Positions 1 to 8,245 are shown, counted from the stretch's first letter. The stretch: DNA of 64,000 nucleotides from Bradyrhizobium diazoefficiens (GCF_018129965.1 NZ_JAFCKW010000018.1:1-64000), one strand, 5' to 3'. Notes: generated by a model not told the origin, from the letters alone. Translations and numbers: made by a program.

Positions 1-2
1 CA

Positions 3-98
3 ACCAACAGGCCGCTCGCGAGCGCGCTTGCAAATCGCGCCGTAGCGAGCGGGCGGCCGGCCCGTTACCCCATCTACACGACCCACAAACGAAAATAG
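3..98 (+). CDS. possible C-terminal end of an unidentified gene (5' truncated)
   Basis: One plus-strand frame is open from the window edge to a TAG at 96-98 and encodes about 31 residues rich in Ala, Arg and Tyr. The stop lies at the start of a hairpin that would suit the end of a transcript converging on the minus-strand gene at 143-520. Nothing in the tail is diagnostic and other frames are also open here, so this could be chance. Confidence 0.2.
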   Translation, partial: TNRPLASALANRAVASGRPARYPIYTTHKRK

Positions 99-121
99 CC
101 GGGCGTGAGCCCGGCCATTTT
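91..121. terminator. bidirectional Rho-independent terminator
   Basis: A GC stem (GCCGGGC / GCCCGGC, loop GTGA, 98-115) is flanked by AAAATA on the left and ATTTT on the right. It can therefore end transcripts from either side. It lies just past the 3' end of the minus-strand gene at 143-520. Confidence 0.6.
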
Positions 122-142
122 GATTCGGTCGCTGCGTCCGCG

Positions 143-520
143 TCAGTACAGCGGGAAATTTTGCGGATAGCCGCCGACATCCGACGCCGGGCTCAGCGGC
201 TGGCGATCGATCGGACGGTTGAGGTTTTCGCGGGCGAAGGACGGATAGCCGACGGCCGGCGGGAAGGCGTAATCGGAGAACTTGCGGTCGCCCGGATTGA
301 CCTCGGTGCCGCCGTCGAGCCAGGAGCGCTTGCTCACATAGAGGCGGGTGCGTCCCTGCTGATAGACAGCGTTGGGGCCGCTCGGTCCGTAATAGGGACG
401 GCCGCGCTCGTCATGGCGCTTGGTCCTGGTGTCGGCCGAGGCCGGCGTCGCGAGGGACACGGCAATCACGGCGCCCGCCGCAAGCCAGGTCGCCAGTTTG
501 GCAGAGAATTTCGAGCTCAT
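143..520 (-). CDS. small secreted hypothetical protein
   Basis: About 125 residues. The ATG at 520 is chosen over one seven codons upstream because it gives a compact signal peptide: Ser-Lys-Phe-Ser-Ala-Lys, a hydrophobic Ala/Val core and an Ala-Ser-Ala cleavage site near residue 29. The mature part is polar and rich in Gly, Pro, Tyr and Arg, with no recognised catalytic motif. Small periplasmic proteins of this kind are common in Bradyrhizobium. A hairpin terminator follows at 91-121. Function unknown. Confidence 0.7.
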   Translation of the reverse strand: MSSKFSAKLATWLAAGAVIAVSLATPASADTRTKRHDERGRPYYGPSGPNAVYQQGRTRLYVSKRSWLDGGTEVNPGDRKFSDYAFPPAVGYPSFARENLNRPIDRQPLSPASDVGGYPQNFPLY

Positions 521-688
521 CACGTCCCCTTCAGGCGGCAAGCCGCCAGTCGATATCGCTCCATACTAGCCCGGCCGGGGTGTCCGCAACTAGGTCAATT
601 GGGTCACACCAGCCCGGAATAATCGAGCGCGTCGGCAAAAGTTGCATGGATACCAGCTACTTGCTCAGCCCGCCGGGCTTGATGCGCC

Positions 689-1477
689 TCAAAGCGCCCC
701 GCGCAATTGCGCGTTTGCGGCGCCCAGCAGCCAATCAGACGAGGCCTGGGCGTCACATCCCCTGCGCTTGAGCTCGGCATGGGCGAACAATTCGGCCAGC
801 TTCGGCTCGTTGCCCGACGTCAGGAGCGTCAGCCGGTTCAGCGTGCAGGCGATCGCCGCACGCCGGGCCGGCAGCGTATCGCCCTGGCAGGAGAAGCCGG
901 AGATCTGGAGCGCCGGCTCCTCGCTGCGCTTGAGGTAGCCAAGGCAGGCTTGCATCCCTTCCGCCGTGCCGGTCGGCCGAAACAGCGCCACGGGGCCGAA
1001 TTTCGTGTCGATCAGGCCGGCCTGCTCGAGCGGGCTTGCCGCACCCAGGCCCATCTGCACGGCGAGATCCGCGGTGGCCGGACGAGAGAGGTCGAATTCG
1101 TCGCCCTGCCGGTAAATCTCGAGCCCCGCGAGGGGCTTGTTGGCCTCGCCCGCCCAGCGCATCACGTCCCTGCGGCCGCCGCCCGGATGCCTAAGAATGG
1201 TGTAAGAGACTGTTTTTTCTAAAGAATCGAGCCGACTGAGCGCGAAGGCCGGGTGCGAGCGGGAGGCTTCGCTCCAGCCCGGCTGGTCCGCGGAGCCGTC
1301 GTCGCGCAGGCTTGGCATCTGGCCGAGCGCCGCAAGCGCGAGGATGGCAAACAGGACGAGCGCCCCCACATAGGCAATCAGGTGCGCCAGCGTCCCGACG
1401 ATCTCGTCGGCGAACGCTGCAAGCGCCAGATGGATCTGGGTGGGGCTAACGGCCGTGCGGGCCTCGGGCGACTGCAT
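689..1477 (-). CDS. hypothetical membrane-anchored protein
   Basis: About 262 residues. The ATG at 1477 has an AGGGAC ribosome-binding sequence upstream and is preferred over a TTG at 1501. One strongly hydrophobic stretch (about residues 28-52) suggests an N-terminal anchor. The remainder is soluble and probably periplasmic, with several cysteines in its second half (ACLGYL, FSCQG, IACTLN, GCDAQ) that could form disulfides. No family is recognised. It is monocistronic, upstream of and divergent from asd. Confidence 0.65.
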   Translation of the reverse strand: MQSPEARTAVSPTQIHLALAAFADEIVGTLAHLIAYVGALVLFAILALAALGQMPSLRDDGSADQPGWSEASRSHPAFALSRLDSLEKTVSYTILRHPGGGRRDVMRWAGEANKPLAGLEIYRQGDEFDLSRPATADLAVQMGLGAASPLEQAGLIDTKFGPVALFRPTGTAEGMQACLGYLKRSEEPALQISGFSCQGDTLPARRAAIACTLNRLTLLTSGNEPKLAELFAHAELKRRGCDAQASSDWLLGAANAQLRGAL

Positions 1478-1593
1478 CCACGTCCCTAAGGCAGGGTCCA
1501 ACGTTGTCTTGAGGTCGGTTCTCGCATAGAAGCGCTGCTCTTCCTGTTTAAGCGTCAGCTTCGGGAACGGGCTTTTTCATCGGAGAGTGAACG

Positions 1594-2628
1594 ATGGGTT
1601 ACAAAGTCGCAGTCGTCGGCGCGACCGGCAATGTCGGACGGGAAATGCTCAACATTCTGGATGAGCGCAAATTCCCCGCGGACGAGGTCGTGGCCCTGGC
1701 GTCGCGCCGCAGCGTCGGCGTCGAGGTCTCCTATGGCGACCGCACCCTGAAGTGCAAGGCGCTCGAGCATTACGACTTCTCCGATGTCGATATCTGCCTG
1801 ATGTCGGCGGGCGGCACGGTGTCGAAGGAATGGTCGCCGAAGATCGGCGCCGCCGGCGCCGTCGTGATCGACAATTCGTCGGCCTGGCGCATGGACCCGG
1901 ACGTGCCGCTGATCGTGCCCGAGGTGAACGCGGATGCGACCGCGGGCTTCAAGACCAAGAACATCATCGCCAACCCGAACTGCTCGACCGCGCAGCTCGT
2001 GGTCGCGCTGAAGCCGCTGCACGACAAAGCGACGATCAAGCGCGTCGTGGTTTCGACCTACCAGTCGGTGTCCGGCGCCGGCAAGGATGCGATGGACGAA
2101 TTGTTCTCGCAGACCAAGGCCGTCTACACCAACCAGGAACTGGTCAACAACAAATTCCCCAAGCGTATCGCCTTCAACGTTATCCCCCAGATCGACGTCT
2201 TCATGGAGGACGGCTACACCAAGGAAGAGTGGAAGATGATGGTGGAGACCAAGAAGATTCTTGATCCCAAGATCAAGCTCTCCGCCACCTGCGTGCGCGT
2301 GCCGGTGTTCGTCGGCCATTCCGAGGCTGTCAACATCGAGTTCGAGAATCCGATCAGCGCGGATGAAGCCCGCGACATCCTGCGCAAGGCGCCCGGCTGC
2401 CTCGTCATCGACAAGCACGAGCCCGGCGGCTACGCCACGCCATATGAAGCAGCCGGTGAGGATGCCACCTATATCAGCCGCATCCGCGAGGACGCGACGG
2501 TGGAGAACGGCCTCGTGCTGTGGTGCGTGTCCGACAACCTACGCAAGGGCGCCGCGCTCAACGCGATCCAGATCGCGGAAGTCCTGATCAACCGCAAGCT
2601 GATCAGCGCCAAGAAGAAGGCGGCGTAA
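1594..2628 (+). CDS. asd: aspartate-semialdehyde dehydrogenase
   Basis: Converts aspartyl-4-phosphate to aspartate-4-semialdehyde with NADPH, the branch point to lysine/diaminopimelate, threonine and methionine. The 344-residue length is normal. An N-terminal nucleotide-binding loop GATGNVGREML lies at residues 9-19, and the catalytic cysteine is C130 in NPNCSTAQL. The acid-base His is probably in VFVGHSEAV near residue 248. Spacing from the neighbours suggests a single-gene transcript. dapF, in the same pathway, lies 20 kb away in this window. Confidence 0.97.
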   Translation: MGYKVAVVGATGNVGREMLNILDERKFPADEVVALASRRSVGVEVSYGDRTLKCKALEHYDFSDVDICLMSAGGTVSKEWSPKIGAAGAVVIDNSSAWRMDPDVPLIVPEVNADATAGFKTKNIIANPNCSTAQLVVALKPLHDKATIKRVVVSTYQSVSGAGKDAMDELFSQTKAVYTNQELVNNKFPKRIAFNVIPQIDVFMEDGYTKEEWKMMVETKKILDPKIKLSATCVRVPVFVGHSEAVNIEFENPISADEARDILRKAPGCLVIDKHEPGGYATPYEAAGEDATYISRIREDATVENGLVLWCVSDNLRKGAALNAIQIAEVLINRKLISAKKKAA

Positions 2629-2649
2629 GCCGCCGGTCACAACCCTCTA

Positions 2650-2799
2650 GTCGTCCCGGACAAGCGCGCAAAGGCGCGCGCAGATCCGGGACCCATAACC
2701 ACAGGGCGTGGTCTGAGGGGAAGTTGATAACTCCGAGTCTTCGCAACACAACTGCTGCGGCGTATGGGTCCCGGATTTGCGCTTGCGCTTGTCCGTGAC
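2650..2799. repeat. palindromic intergenic repeat, family F
   Basis: A 150-base imperfect palindrome. It opens with GTCCCGGACAAGCGC and GATCCGGGACCCAT and closes with ATGGGTCCCGGATTTGCGC and CTTGTCCGTGAC. It lies between the convergent asd and carbonic anhydrase genes. Related arms recur at 19844-19977, 27753-27874 and 59401-59465. Confidence 0.75.
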
Positions 2800-2823
2800 G
2801 CCGAGCGTGGTTGGCGAACCCGC

Positions 2824-3468
2824 CTACGCCGCGTCGCGCGCGTTCTTGAATTCCTTGCTCGCCTTGTCCAGCACGAACAGCGATCCCTCCGCGACGCCGA
2901 AATAGGCGCCGTGAGTCTGCATCTGGCCTGAGTCGACCGCCTTCTGCACGAACGGGAACGTCATCAGGTTTTCCAGGCTGCGGAACACCGCGGCCTTCTC
3001 GATGCGCTCGACGAACTGCGCCATCGACTCGTGGTCGCGCTGCTCGACCACCTCGCCCGGCTTGATGAACATCTGCATCCATTTGCCGATGAAGTCGCCC
3101 GGCGTCAGCGGCTCGATCTTGTCGACGAAGGCACGGATGCCGCCGCATTGCGCGTGGCCGAGCACCACGATGTGCTTCACCTTCAGCACCGTCACCGCAT
3201 ATTCCAGCGCGGCCGAGACGCCATGCGCATTGCCATCGGGCTGATACACCGGCACCAGATTGGCGATGTTGCGCACCACGAACAATTCGCCGGGGCCGAC
3301 GTCGAAGATCACTTCGGGCGAGACGCGGCTGTCGCAGCAGCCGATCACCATCACTTCCGGCGACTGCCCCTTCACCGAGAGGTCGCGATAGCGGGTCTGC
3401 TCGGTCGGCAGCCGCTGGGTGGCGAAGGCCTGGTAGCCTTGCAGCAAATGCGTCGGAAATGTCGTCAT
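2824..3468 (-). CDS. beta-class carbonic anhydrase
   Basis: Interconverts CO2 and bicarbonate in the cytoplasm. The 214-residue protein shows the beta-class zinc site: C44, D46 and R48 in CCDSR, and H105 and C108 in GHAQCGG, with the Asp-Arg dyad intact. The ATG at 3468 starts the family's normal N-terminus. It converges on asd and is divergent from the CitE-like lyase, 111 bases away. A housekeeping supply of bicarbonate for carboxylases is the likely role (inference). Confidence 0.93.
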   Translation of the reverse strand: MTTFPTHLLQGYQAFATQRLPTEQTRYRDLSVKGQSPEVMVIGCCDSRVSPEVIFDVGPGELFVVRNIANLVPVYQPDGNAHGVSAALEYAVTVLKVKHIVVLGHAQCGGIRAFVDKIEPLTPGDFIGKWMQMFIKPGEVVEQRDHESMAQFVERIEKAAVFRSLENLMTFPFVQKAVDSGQMQTHGAYFGVAEGSLFVLDKASKEFKNARDAA

Positions 3469-3579
3469 GACCTATGCCTAATCATAGACCGCCGGGGCGA
3501 ACAAGCCTTTCGAATGGGCAGGCCAGATGCTATCGGCTTGCGTCAGAACACAGACGAGGAACCCGGAAGGAACGCTCGC

Positions 3580-4461
3580 ATGACCCGCCCGCGCCGCAGC
3601 CATCTGTTCATGCCCGGCTCCAATCCCCGCGCGCTGGAAAAGGCGCGAAACCTCGCCGCCGACGGTTTGATCCTCGATCTGGAGGATTCCGTCGCTCCCG
3701 ACGCCAAGGCGGTGGCGCGCGACGGGATCGCTGCCGCGATCGCGGCCAAGGGGTTCGGCAGGCGCGAGATCCTGATCCGGACCAACGGCCTCGACACGCC
3801 CTGGTGGGCCGATGACGTCGCCATGGCCGCCAAGGCCTCGCCGGATGGCATCCTCGTTCCAAAAGTCTCGAGCGTCGAGGATCTCCAGAGCATCGGCCGC
3901 CGTCTGGCCGAGCTCGGCGCTGCGCCGACCGTGAAGGTCTGGGCCATGATCGAAACCGCGCGCGCGGTGCTGCATGCCGAGGAGCTGGCTGAGGCCGGTC
4001 GCGATCCGAACACGCGTCTGTCGGGCTTCGTGTTCGGCCCGAACGACATCTCGCGCGAGACCCGCATCAAAATGCTGCCCGGCCGCGCCGCGATGATCCC
4101 GATGATCACCCATTGCATCCTGGCGACGCGCGCCGCCGGCCTCGAGATCCTCGACGGCCCCTACAGCGACATCAACGATCCCGACGGCTTCGCCACCGAA
4201 TGCGCGCAAGCGCGCGACCTCGGCTTCGACGGCAAGACGCTGATCCACCCCTCGCAGATCGACGCCTGCAACGCGATCTTCACGCCACCCGAAGAGGACA
4301 TCGCCCGCGCGCGAAAGATCATCGCGGCGTTCGAGCTGCCGGAAAACGTCTCGCGCGGTGCGATTCGGCTCGATGGCGCGATGGTCGAGCGCCTGCATGC
4401 CGACATGGCACGTCGAACGATCGAGATTTCGGATGCGATCGCGGCGATGGGGAAGGGCTAG
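3580..4461 (+). CDS. CoA ester lyase, HpcH/HpaI aldolase (CitE-like) family
   Basis: A 293-residue TIM-barrel enzyme of the citrate lyase beta / malyl-CoA lyase type. The start at 3580 (TRPRRSHLFMPGS) matches the family N-terminus and has AGGAA upstream; the frame is open further 5' but without family sequence. Substrate and metal motifs are visible: LFMPGSNPRALEKA, LILDLEDSVAP, VWAMIETARAV, GFVFGPNDIS and GKTLIHPSQI. The last is typical of lyases acting on citramalyl-, malyl- or beta-methylmalyl-CoA. The exact substrate cannot be read from sequence, and no partner alpha or ACP subunit is adjacent, so it acts alone. Confidence 0.88.
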   Translation: MTRPRRSHLFMPGSNPRALEKARNLAADGLILDLEDSVAPDAKAVARDGIAAAIAAKGFGRREILIRTNGLDTPWWADDVAMAAKASPDGILVPKVSSVEDLQSIGRRLAELGAAPTVKVWAMIETARAVLHAEELAEAGRDPNTRLSGFVFGPNDISRETRIKMLPGRAAMIPMITHCILATRAAGLEILDGPYSDINDPDGFATECAQARDLGFDGKTLIHPSQIDACNAIFTPPEEDIARARKIIAAFELPENVSRGAIRLDGAMVERLHADMARRTIEISDAIAAMGKG

Positions 4462-4477
4462 GCCTACGACGCAACGA

Positions 4478-4768
4478 CTAACTTGAATGAGTATCGATCG
4501 AAACGAGCTTCGCCCCCAGCTCCAACAGCAGGATCATTACAAGGGATTGGAGATCGGATTTTGGATTCAAGCTGGCGGTCTTTGATCCATGTGCGGTTTC
4601 GAGAATGAGCCAATCGCCATTTTGGATCTGAATTGTGCCGTAGTGCGAAGAGCCGCCAAACTGGTATTTGACGACGTATCTGATTTGAGCGGCTGAAACG
4701 CGCAAATCTGATAACGGCGCCACTGCAGCGTCACCGATCGCGACACAGCAGATATGGGCGCGCGGCAT
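4478..4768 (-). CDS. orphan hypothetical protein, low GC
   Basis: Encodes 96 residues from an ATG with only a weak ribosome-binding site. The protein has alternating polar/hydrophobic strands (RYVVKYQFGG, YGTIQIQNGDWLIL) and a hydrophobic LVMILLLEL helix near the C-terminus. Base composition is lower than in the neighbours (31 G/C in the 60 bases at 4501-4560), and codons such as AAT, TTT and TCA are frequent. This suggests a recently acquired or decaying gene. It may not be expressed. No family recognised. Confidence 0.45.
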   Translation of the reverse strand: MPRAHICCVAIGDAAVAPLSDLRVSAAQIRYVVKYQFGGSSHYGTIQIQNGDWLILETAHGSKTASLNPKSDLQSLVMILLLELGAKLVSIDTHSS

Positions 4769-4807
4769 TCGGGGGTTGTGTGAATTCCCTCGAATTTTAT
4801 GGTCCTG

Positions 4808-5227
4808 TCAATGCGCCGCGACGTCGACGCGATCGAGCGACTCAAGCGTCGAGGCATTGGCGCAATAGCCGTGATAGTGCTCCGCGGCGGTGCCGTCGGC
4901 GAGGTCGCGATCGCACTGCGCCTTGTGCTCGCAAAGCGAACAGACCCGTTCCATGTCGCGGAGCAGCAGCGGCTGGACGCGGCCCAGCGCTTCGGCGCTG
5001 ATGCCGAGTTGTTCCAGCATTTTCGGCAGCTCGTCGGCTGCGTGCCGGCCGTGCCGGACCAGTTCCTCGAGATCGTCAGGTGCGATCCTGAGGTCGCTCG
5101 CAATGCGGTCGAAATCAGCGCGGCCAAGCTGCCGCATCTCACTCAGCTCGCGGTGATGCTTCAGCCACGCGGCAAAGGACTCGATGAGGTCCTGGACGAT
5201 GGGATAAGGCCTGCTTGCCGTGCTCAT
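4808..5227 (-). CDS. DUF6455-type cysteine-containing protein
   Basis: About 139 residues. The ATG at 5227 has GGAG six bases upstream; an in-frame ATG four codons earlier (5239) is the alternative. The N-terminal half is helical with a DUF1127-like run (ELSEMRQLGRADFDRIASDL). The C-terminal half carries a cysteine cluster, VCSLCEHKAQCDRDL followed by YHGYCANA, in the arrangement of DUF6455. The four Cys could bind a metal; no function is known. Confidence 0.75.
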   Translation of the reverse strand: MSTASRPYPIVQDLIESFAAWLKHHRELSEMRQLGRADFDRIASDLRIAPDDLEELVRHGRHAADELPKMLEQLGISAEALGRVQPLLLRDMERVCSLCEHKAQCDRDLADGTAAEHYHGYCANASTLESLDRVDVAAH

Positions 5228-5327
5228 GAGGGGCTCCATTCGATCGGCGGAACTGGAGCCAGATTAGGCACAATGATGCAGGTGCGCGTTGCGCTGGATC
5301 AAATGCGCGCCGCGAACATTCCTCATC

Positions 5328-5411
5328 ATCATGGCCGGGCTTGTCCCGGCCATCCACGCCTTGTCTCGCGGAATCAAGAACGTGGATGCCCGGGACAAGC
5401 CCGGGCATGAC
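5328..5411. repeat. palindromic intergenic repeat, family B
   Basis: An 84-base inverted repeat. The left arm reads CATGGCCGGGCTTGTCCCGG followed by CCATCCACG; the right arm reads CGTGGATG followed by CCCGGGACAAGCCCGGGCAT. Near-identical copies lie at 36601-36689 and 62750-62833. Confidence 0.85.
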
Positions 5412-5452
5412 GACCTCTTACGATGTTGTATCGGGTGCGCCAGAGAGGAGAG

Positions 5453-6238
5453 CTAGCCAAACCGCTCCGCCGCCCAATGATACAGGCTGCCCGGGATCGG
5501 CTTCTCACCGCCGCGGCCCTTGGGCGAGATGTGCAGGCCGATGATGGCGGGGTCGGTGACGAGGCCGAGATAGCTCGAGGGATCGAAGAACAGCTTTGGC
5601 TCGGCGTGCACGGCGTAGAAGGATTGCTTCGGCAGCGCGCATCCCAATTCCCCGGTCCGGCGCGCCAGCGCGGTCAGCGCTGCCGGGCCGTAGATCGCGA
5701 CGCGGATATCGGACAGGCGGCTCGATTTGCCGCGCAGGCGGCGCATCAGGAAGGTGAGGCGGTGGCGTACCGACAGCCAGTCCGGCGTCAGCTCCTCCTG
5801 CTCCATCAACTCCTCGAAGGCGGTGACGATGCCGTGCGCGGGCGGCAGATAGATCACGGAATTGCCGAGTTGGCGGGGACGCTCCCAGGCAAAGTAGGGC
5901 CTGGCCGGATCGATCTCGACGGGCTTCAGGAGCAGCACGTCCGCATCGAGCCAGAGGCCGAGGCCCTTCGCCATCAGCTTCATGCGGAAGAAATCGCTGA
6001 ACTGGAGCGTGGTCCAGTCGCGCCAGCTGCCGTCCGGCTGCGGCGGCCGCAAGCGTTCCGAGAAGGCGTGCGGCAGGATCGCCTCGGCGTCCGCGTTCTG
6101 GATTCCCGCGGGCAGGCCGGGAATGGTGTCGAAGCTGTAGACCGTGACCTTGTGGCCGGCCGCGAGCTGCGAGCGCAGACAGGTCTGGCGCAGCGCATCC
6201 ATCGGGCCGTGCCAGAAGGTGACGATCTCGGGCAGCAT
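5453..6238 (-). CDS. DXD-motif glycosyltransferase (GT32-like)
   Basis: About 261 residues, starting at the ATG at 6238 (LPEIVTFWHG). The metal/sugar-nucleotide motif is LWLDADVLLL (D98, D100), preceded by SDFFRMKLMAKGLG, as in 'glycosyltransferase sugar-binding region containing DXD motif' proteins. No membrane segment or signal peptide is visible, so it is probably cytoplasmic, acting on a surface polysaccharide or lipid precursor (inference). No other glycan genes are adjacent. Donor and acceptor are unknown. Confidence 0.78.
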   Translation of the reverse strand: MLPEIVTFWHGPMDALRQTCLRSQLAAGHKVTVYSFDTIPGLPAGIQNADAEAILPHAFSERLRPPQPDGSWRDWTTLQFSDFFRMKLMAKGLGLWLDADVLLLKPVEIDPARPYFAWERPRQLGNSVIYLPPAHGIVTAFEELMEQEELTPDWLSVRHRLTFLMRRLRGKSSRLSDIRVAIYGPAALTALARRTGELGCALPKQSFYAVHAEPKLFFDPSSYLGLVTDPAIIGLHISPKGRGGEKPIPGSLYHWAAERFG

Positions 6239-6267
6239 GACTGCAGCTATACGGGAATCAGGGCAAA

Positions 6268-6299
6268 GAAAAAGCCCCGGCGCTGGCTGCACCGGGGCT
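6268..6299 (-). terminator. leuD Rho-independent terminator
   Basis: An AGCCCCGG / CCGGGGCT stem (6273-6280 and 6292-6299) is followed on the minus strand by a TTTTTCTTT tract. It lies 18 bases past the leuD stop codon. Confidence 0.8.
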
Positions 6300-6316
6300 C
6301 GAACCGGAACTGGCGA

Positions 6317-6922
6317 TCAGGCCCAGGCGCGTTCGCGCTTGAGCTTCTCCTCATAGGTGTCGATCGAAGACTTCTTCTCCATCGTGAGGCCGATGTCGTC
6401 GAGGCCGTTGATCAGGCAGTGCTTGCGGAAGGGGTCGATCTCGAACTTGACGGCGCCGCCGTCGGGGCCGCGGATTTCCTGGTTCGGCAGGTCGATCGTC
6501 AGCGTCGCGTTGGCGCCGCGCTCGGCGTCGTCGAACAGCTTGTCGAGGTCTTCCTGCGACACGCGGATCGGCAGAATGCCGTTCTTGAAGCAATTGTTGT
6601 AGAAGATGTCGCCGAACGAGGTCGAGATCACGCAGCGGATGCCGAAATCGAGCAGCGCCCAGGGCGCATGCTCGCGGCTCGAGCCGCAGCCGAAATTGTC
6701 GCCGGCGACCAGCACCTTCGCATTGCGATAGGCGGGCTGGTTGAGGACGAAATCCGGATTCTCGCTGCCGTCGTCCTTGTAGCGCTGCTCGGAGAAGAGC
6801 CCCTTGCCAAGGCCGGTGCGCTTGATGGTCTTGAGGTACTGCTTCGGAATGATCATGTCGGTGTCGACATTGATGATCTTCAGCGGCGCCGCGACGCCTT
6901 CCAGCGTGGTGAACTTGTCCAT
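6317..6922 (-). CDS. leuD: 3-isopropylmalate dehydratase small subunit
   Basis: Partner of LeuC in isomerising 2- to 3-isopropylmalate in leucine synthesis. The start at 6922 (MDKFTTLEG) gives 201 residues, the usual size; the open frame upstream has no family sequence. The swivel-domain signature DNFGCGSSREHAPWAL is intact, as are the early VDTDMIIPKQ segment and the C-terminal DIGLTMEKK segment. leuC lies 2 kb upstream on the same strand but is separated by four unrelated genes, three of them on the opposite strand, so the two subunits are not co-transcribed here. Confidence 0.97.
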   Translation of the reverse strand: MDKFTTLEGVAAPLKIINVDTDMIIPKQYLKTIKRTGLGKGLFSEQRYKDDGSENPDFVLNQPAYRNAKVLVAGDNFGCGSSREHAPWALLDFGIRCVISTSFGDIFYNNCFKNGILPIRVSQEDLDKLFDDAERGANATLTIDLPNQEIRGPDGGAVKFEIDPFRKHCLINGLDDIGLTMEKKSSIDTYEEKLKRERAWA

Positions 6923-7029
6923 GGTTGCGATTTCCCGAGTGTTTCTGGGGGAACCGCTATTTATCGCGATCGGGGGCCGAATCCTAGGCCGAATTCGGCA
7001 GGTCTCGTCTGCTTGGTAGCCCGGGAGTT

Positions 7030-7073
7030 GGTGCGCCCCCTCGCCCGCTTGCGGGGGGGGGGGGGAGCGCACC
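7030..7073. repeat. hairpin repeat with 13-G tract (family C fragment)
   Basis: GGTGCG and CGCACC arms flank CCCCCTCGCCCGC and a pure run of 13 G (7053-7065). It resembles one arm of the family C palindromes at 23795-23952 and 30231-30372. It lies in the 171-base gap upstream of leuD. Confidence 0.6.
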
Positions 7074-7093
7074 GTCAATGCGGCAACCCTCCC

Positions 7094-7492
7094 TTATTCT
7101 GCCTGAGCCTCGATCGCCGCCATATCGTCGTCCGAGAGGCCGAAATGGTGGCCGATCTCGTGGATCAGGACGTGGCGGACGATATGTCCGAGGCTCTCGT
7201 CGTGCTCGGCCCAGTAGTCCAGGATCGGCCGGCGGTAGAGCCAGACCATGTTGGGCAGCCGCGCCACGTCGCCAAAACTCTGCTGGGGCAGGCCGACGCC
7301 CTGGAACAGGCCGAGCAGGTCGAACTCGCTCTCGCATTCCATCTCGTCCATGACCTCCTCGGTCGGGAAGTCGTCGACGCGCAGGATGACGCCCTCGCAG
7401 AGCGCGCGGAACTCCGCCGGCAGGCGATCGAAGATCTCATGCGCCGTCGTTTCCATCTCGGCCAGCGAGGGCGCTTTCAATTCCGTCCACAT
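7094..7492 (-). CDS. minimal zincin metallopeptidase-family protein
   Basis: A 132-residue soluble protein with an intact zinc-metallopeptidase motif HEIGHHFGLSDDD (H111, E112, H115). It belongs to the small 'metallopeptidase family protein' group (formerly DUF1025). The N-terminal part (FDRLPAEFRALCEG) is typical of the group. No signal peptide is visible, so it is probably cytoplasmic. Whether it is an active protease and on what substrate is not established from sequence. It sits upstream of leuD on the same strand, separated by the G-tract repeat. Confidence 0.85.
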   Translation of the reverse strand: MWTELKAPSLAEMETTAHEIFDRLPAEFRALCEGVILRVDDFPTEEVMDEMECESEFDLLGLFQGVGLPQQSFGDVARLPNMVWLYRRPILDYWAEHDESLGHIVRHVLIHEIGHHFGLSDDDMAAIEAQAE

Positions 7493-7614
7493 GGGCTTCT
7501 CTTAACCCGGGTTTCCCGGCGATGCATCCGGCTTTATAAGCGCGGCGAGGTTGACGGGCGCCGCCAAAACGGGGAGCGTGGGGCCTTGAATGGAAAGTTC
7601 GGGTGGGCGGTAAA

Positions 7615-7929
7615 ATGCGAGCGAAAACGGCGCTGACGCTACTGTGCATGGGGTTGTTTTCGACTGTTCTCGTCGCCGGCCAAAATCACGCCCAGGCCCA
7701 GACGGCCGCTCCTGAGATTCGGCTGGCCCAGGCGGCCGCGCCCGACGCCCCGCCACCGCGCAAGCGACGCTTGCGCGTCACGCCCTATGACAGCCCTGAC
7801 GGCGTCTATCCGCGCTACAATCCGGGTCCGGATGCAGTCCGCGAATGCAACGCCACCTATGTGCAGGAATACCGGCCGAGCGGCACGGTGATCGTGCCAC
7901 ACATGAGCTGCTATTGGCGCCGGGGCTGA
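7615..7929 (+). CDS. small secreted hypothetical protein
   Basis: A 104-residue protein. The ATG at 7615 (MRAKTALTLLCMG) gives a clean signal peptide ending near AGQNHAQAQ. The mature protein is Pro/Arg rich (PPPRKRRLRVTPYDS), with two Cys near the end (VRECNATY, HMSCYWRR). It is the first of three consecutive small exported proteins. Function unknown. Confidence 0.72.
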   Translation: MRAKTALTLLCMGLFSTVLVAGQNHAQAQTAAPEIRLAQAAAPDAPPPRKRRLRVTPYDSPDGVYPRYNPGPDAVRECNATYVQEYRPSGTVIVPHMSCYWRRG

Positions 7930-7984
7930 AGCGCAGTTCCCGCGCAGCGCGCCGACGATGCCACATCTTCTAGGCGGAGGTGTC

Positions 7985-8245
7985 ATGACGAGATCGATCG
8001 CATGGGCCATCGTGGTCGCGCTTGCTGCAGGACTGCCTTATGCATCCGCTTCGCACAGCGTGACGAAGCTGCCGGATGCCGCGGCGGGCCGCGCGGTGTT
8101 CGATGCGCGACGACACGCGCGATATGACGCCTTGCGGTACTCTCCGCGTCCTGATCCGCATTATTACGCGCGCCCAGTCCACTACCGTCCTTATCCCTAC
8201 GCTTGGCCCGCACCGTTCGTGTTCGGCTTCGCGCCTCGGTGGTGA
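7985..8245 (+). CDS. small secreted Tyr/His/Pro-rich protein
   Basis: An 86-residue protein whose ATG at 7985 has GGAGG seven bases upstream. A signal peptide (TRSIAWAIVVALAAGLPYASA) is followed by a short mature region with repeated aromatic residues (DPHYYARPVHYRPYPYAWP). No enzyme motif. Similar low-complexity exported proteins are common in bradyrhizobia. It may form a transcription unit with the preceding gene, 55 bases away. Confidence 0.7.
   Translation: MTRSIAWAIVVALAAGLPYASASHSVTKLPDAAAGRAVFDARRHARYDALRYSPRPDPHYYARPVHYRPYPYAWPAPFVFGFAPRW

Noticed and set aside
5423..7636. 737-codon plus-strand open frame spanning the glycosyltransferase, leuD and the zincin
   Set aside because: It runs antisense through three real genes and across a terminator and a G-tract; length is due to GC-rich codon bias.
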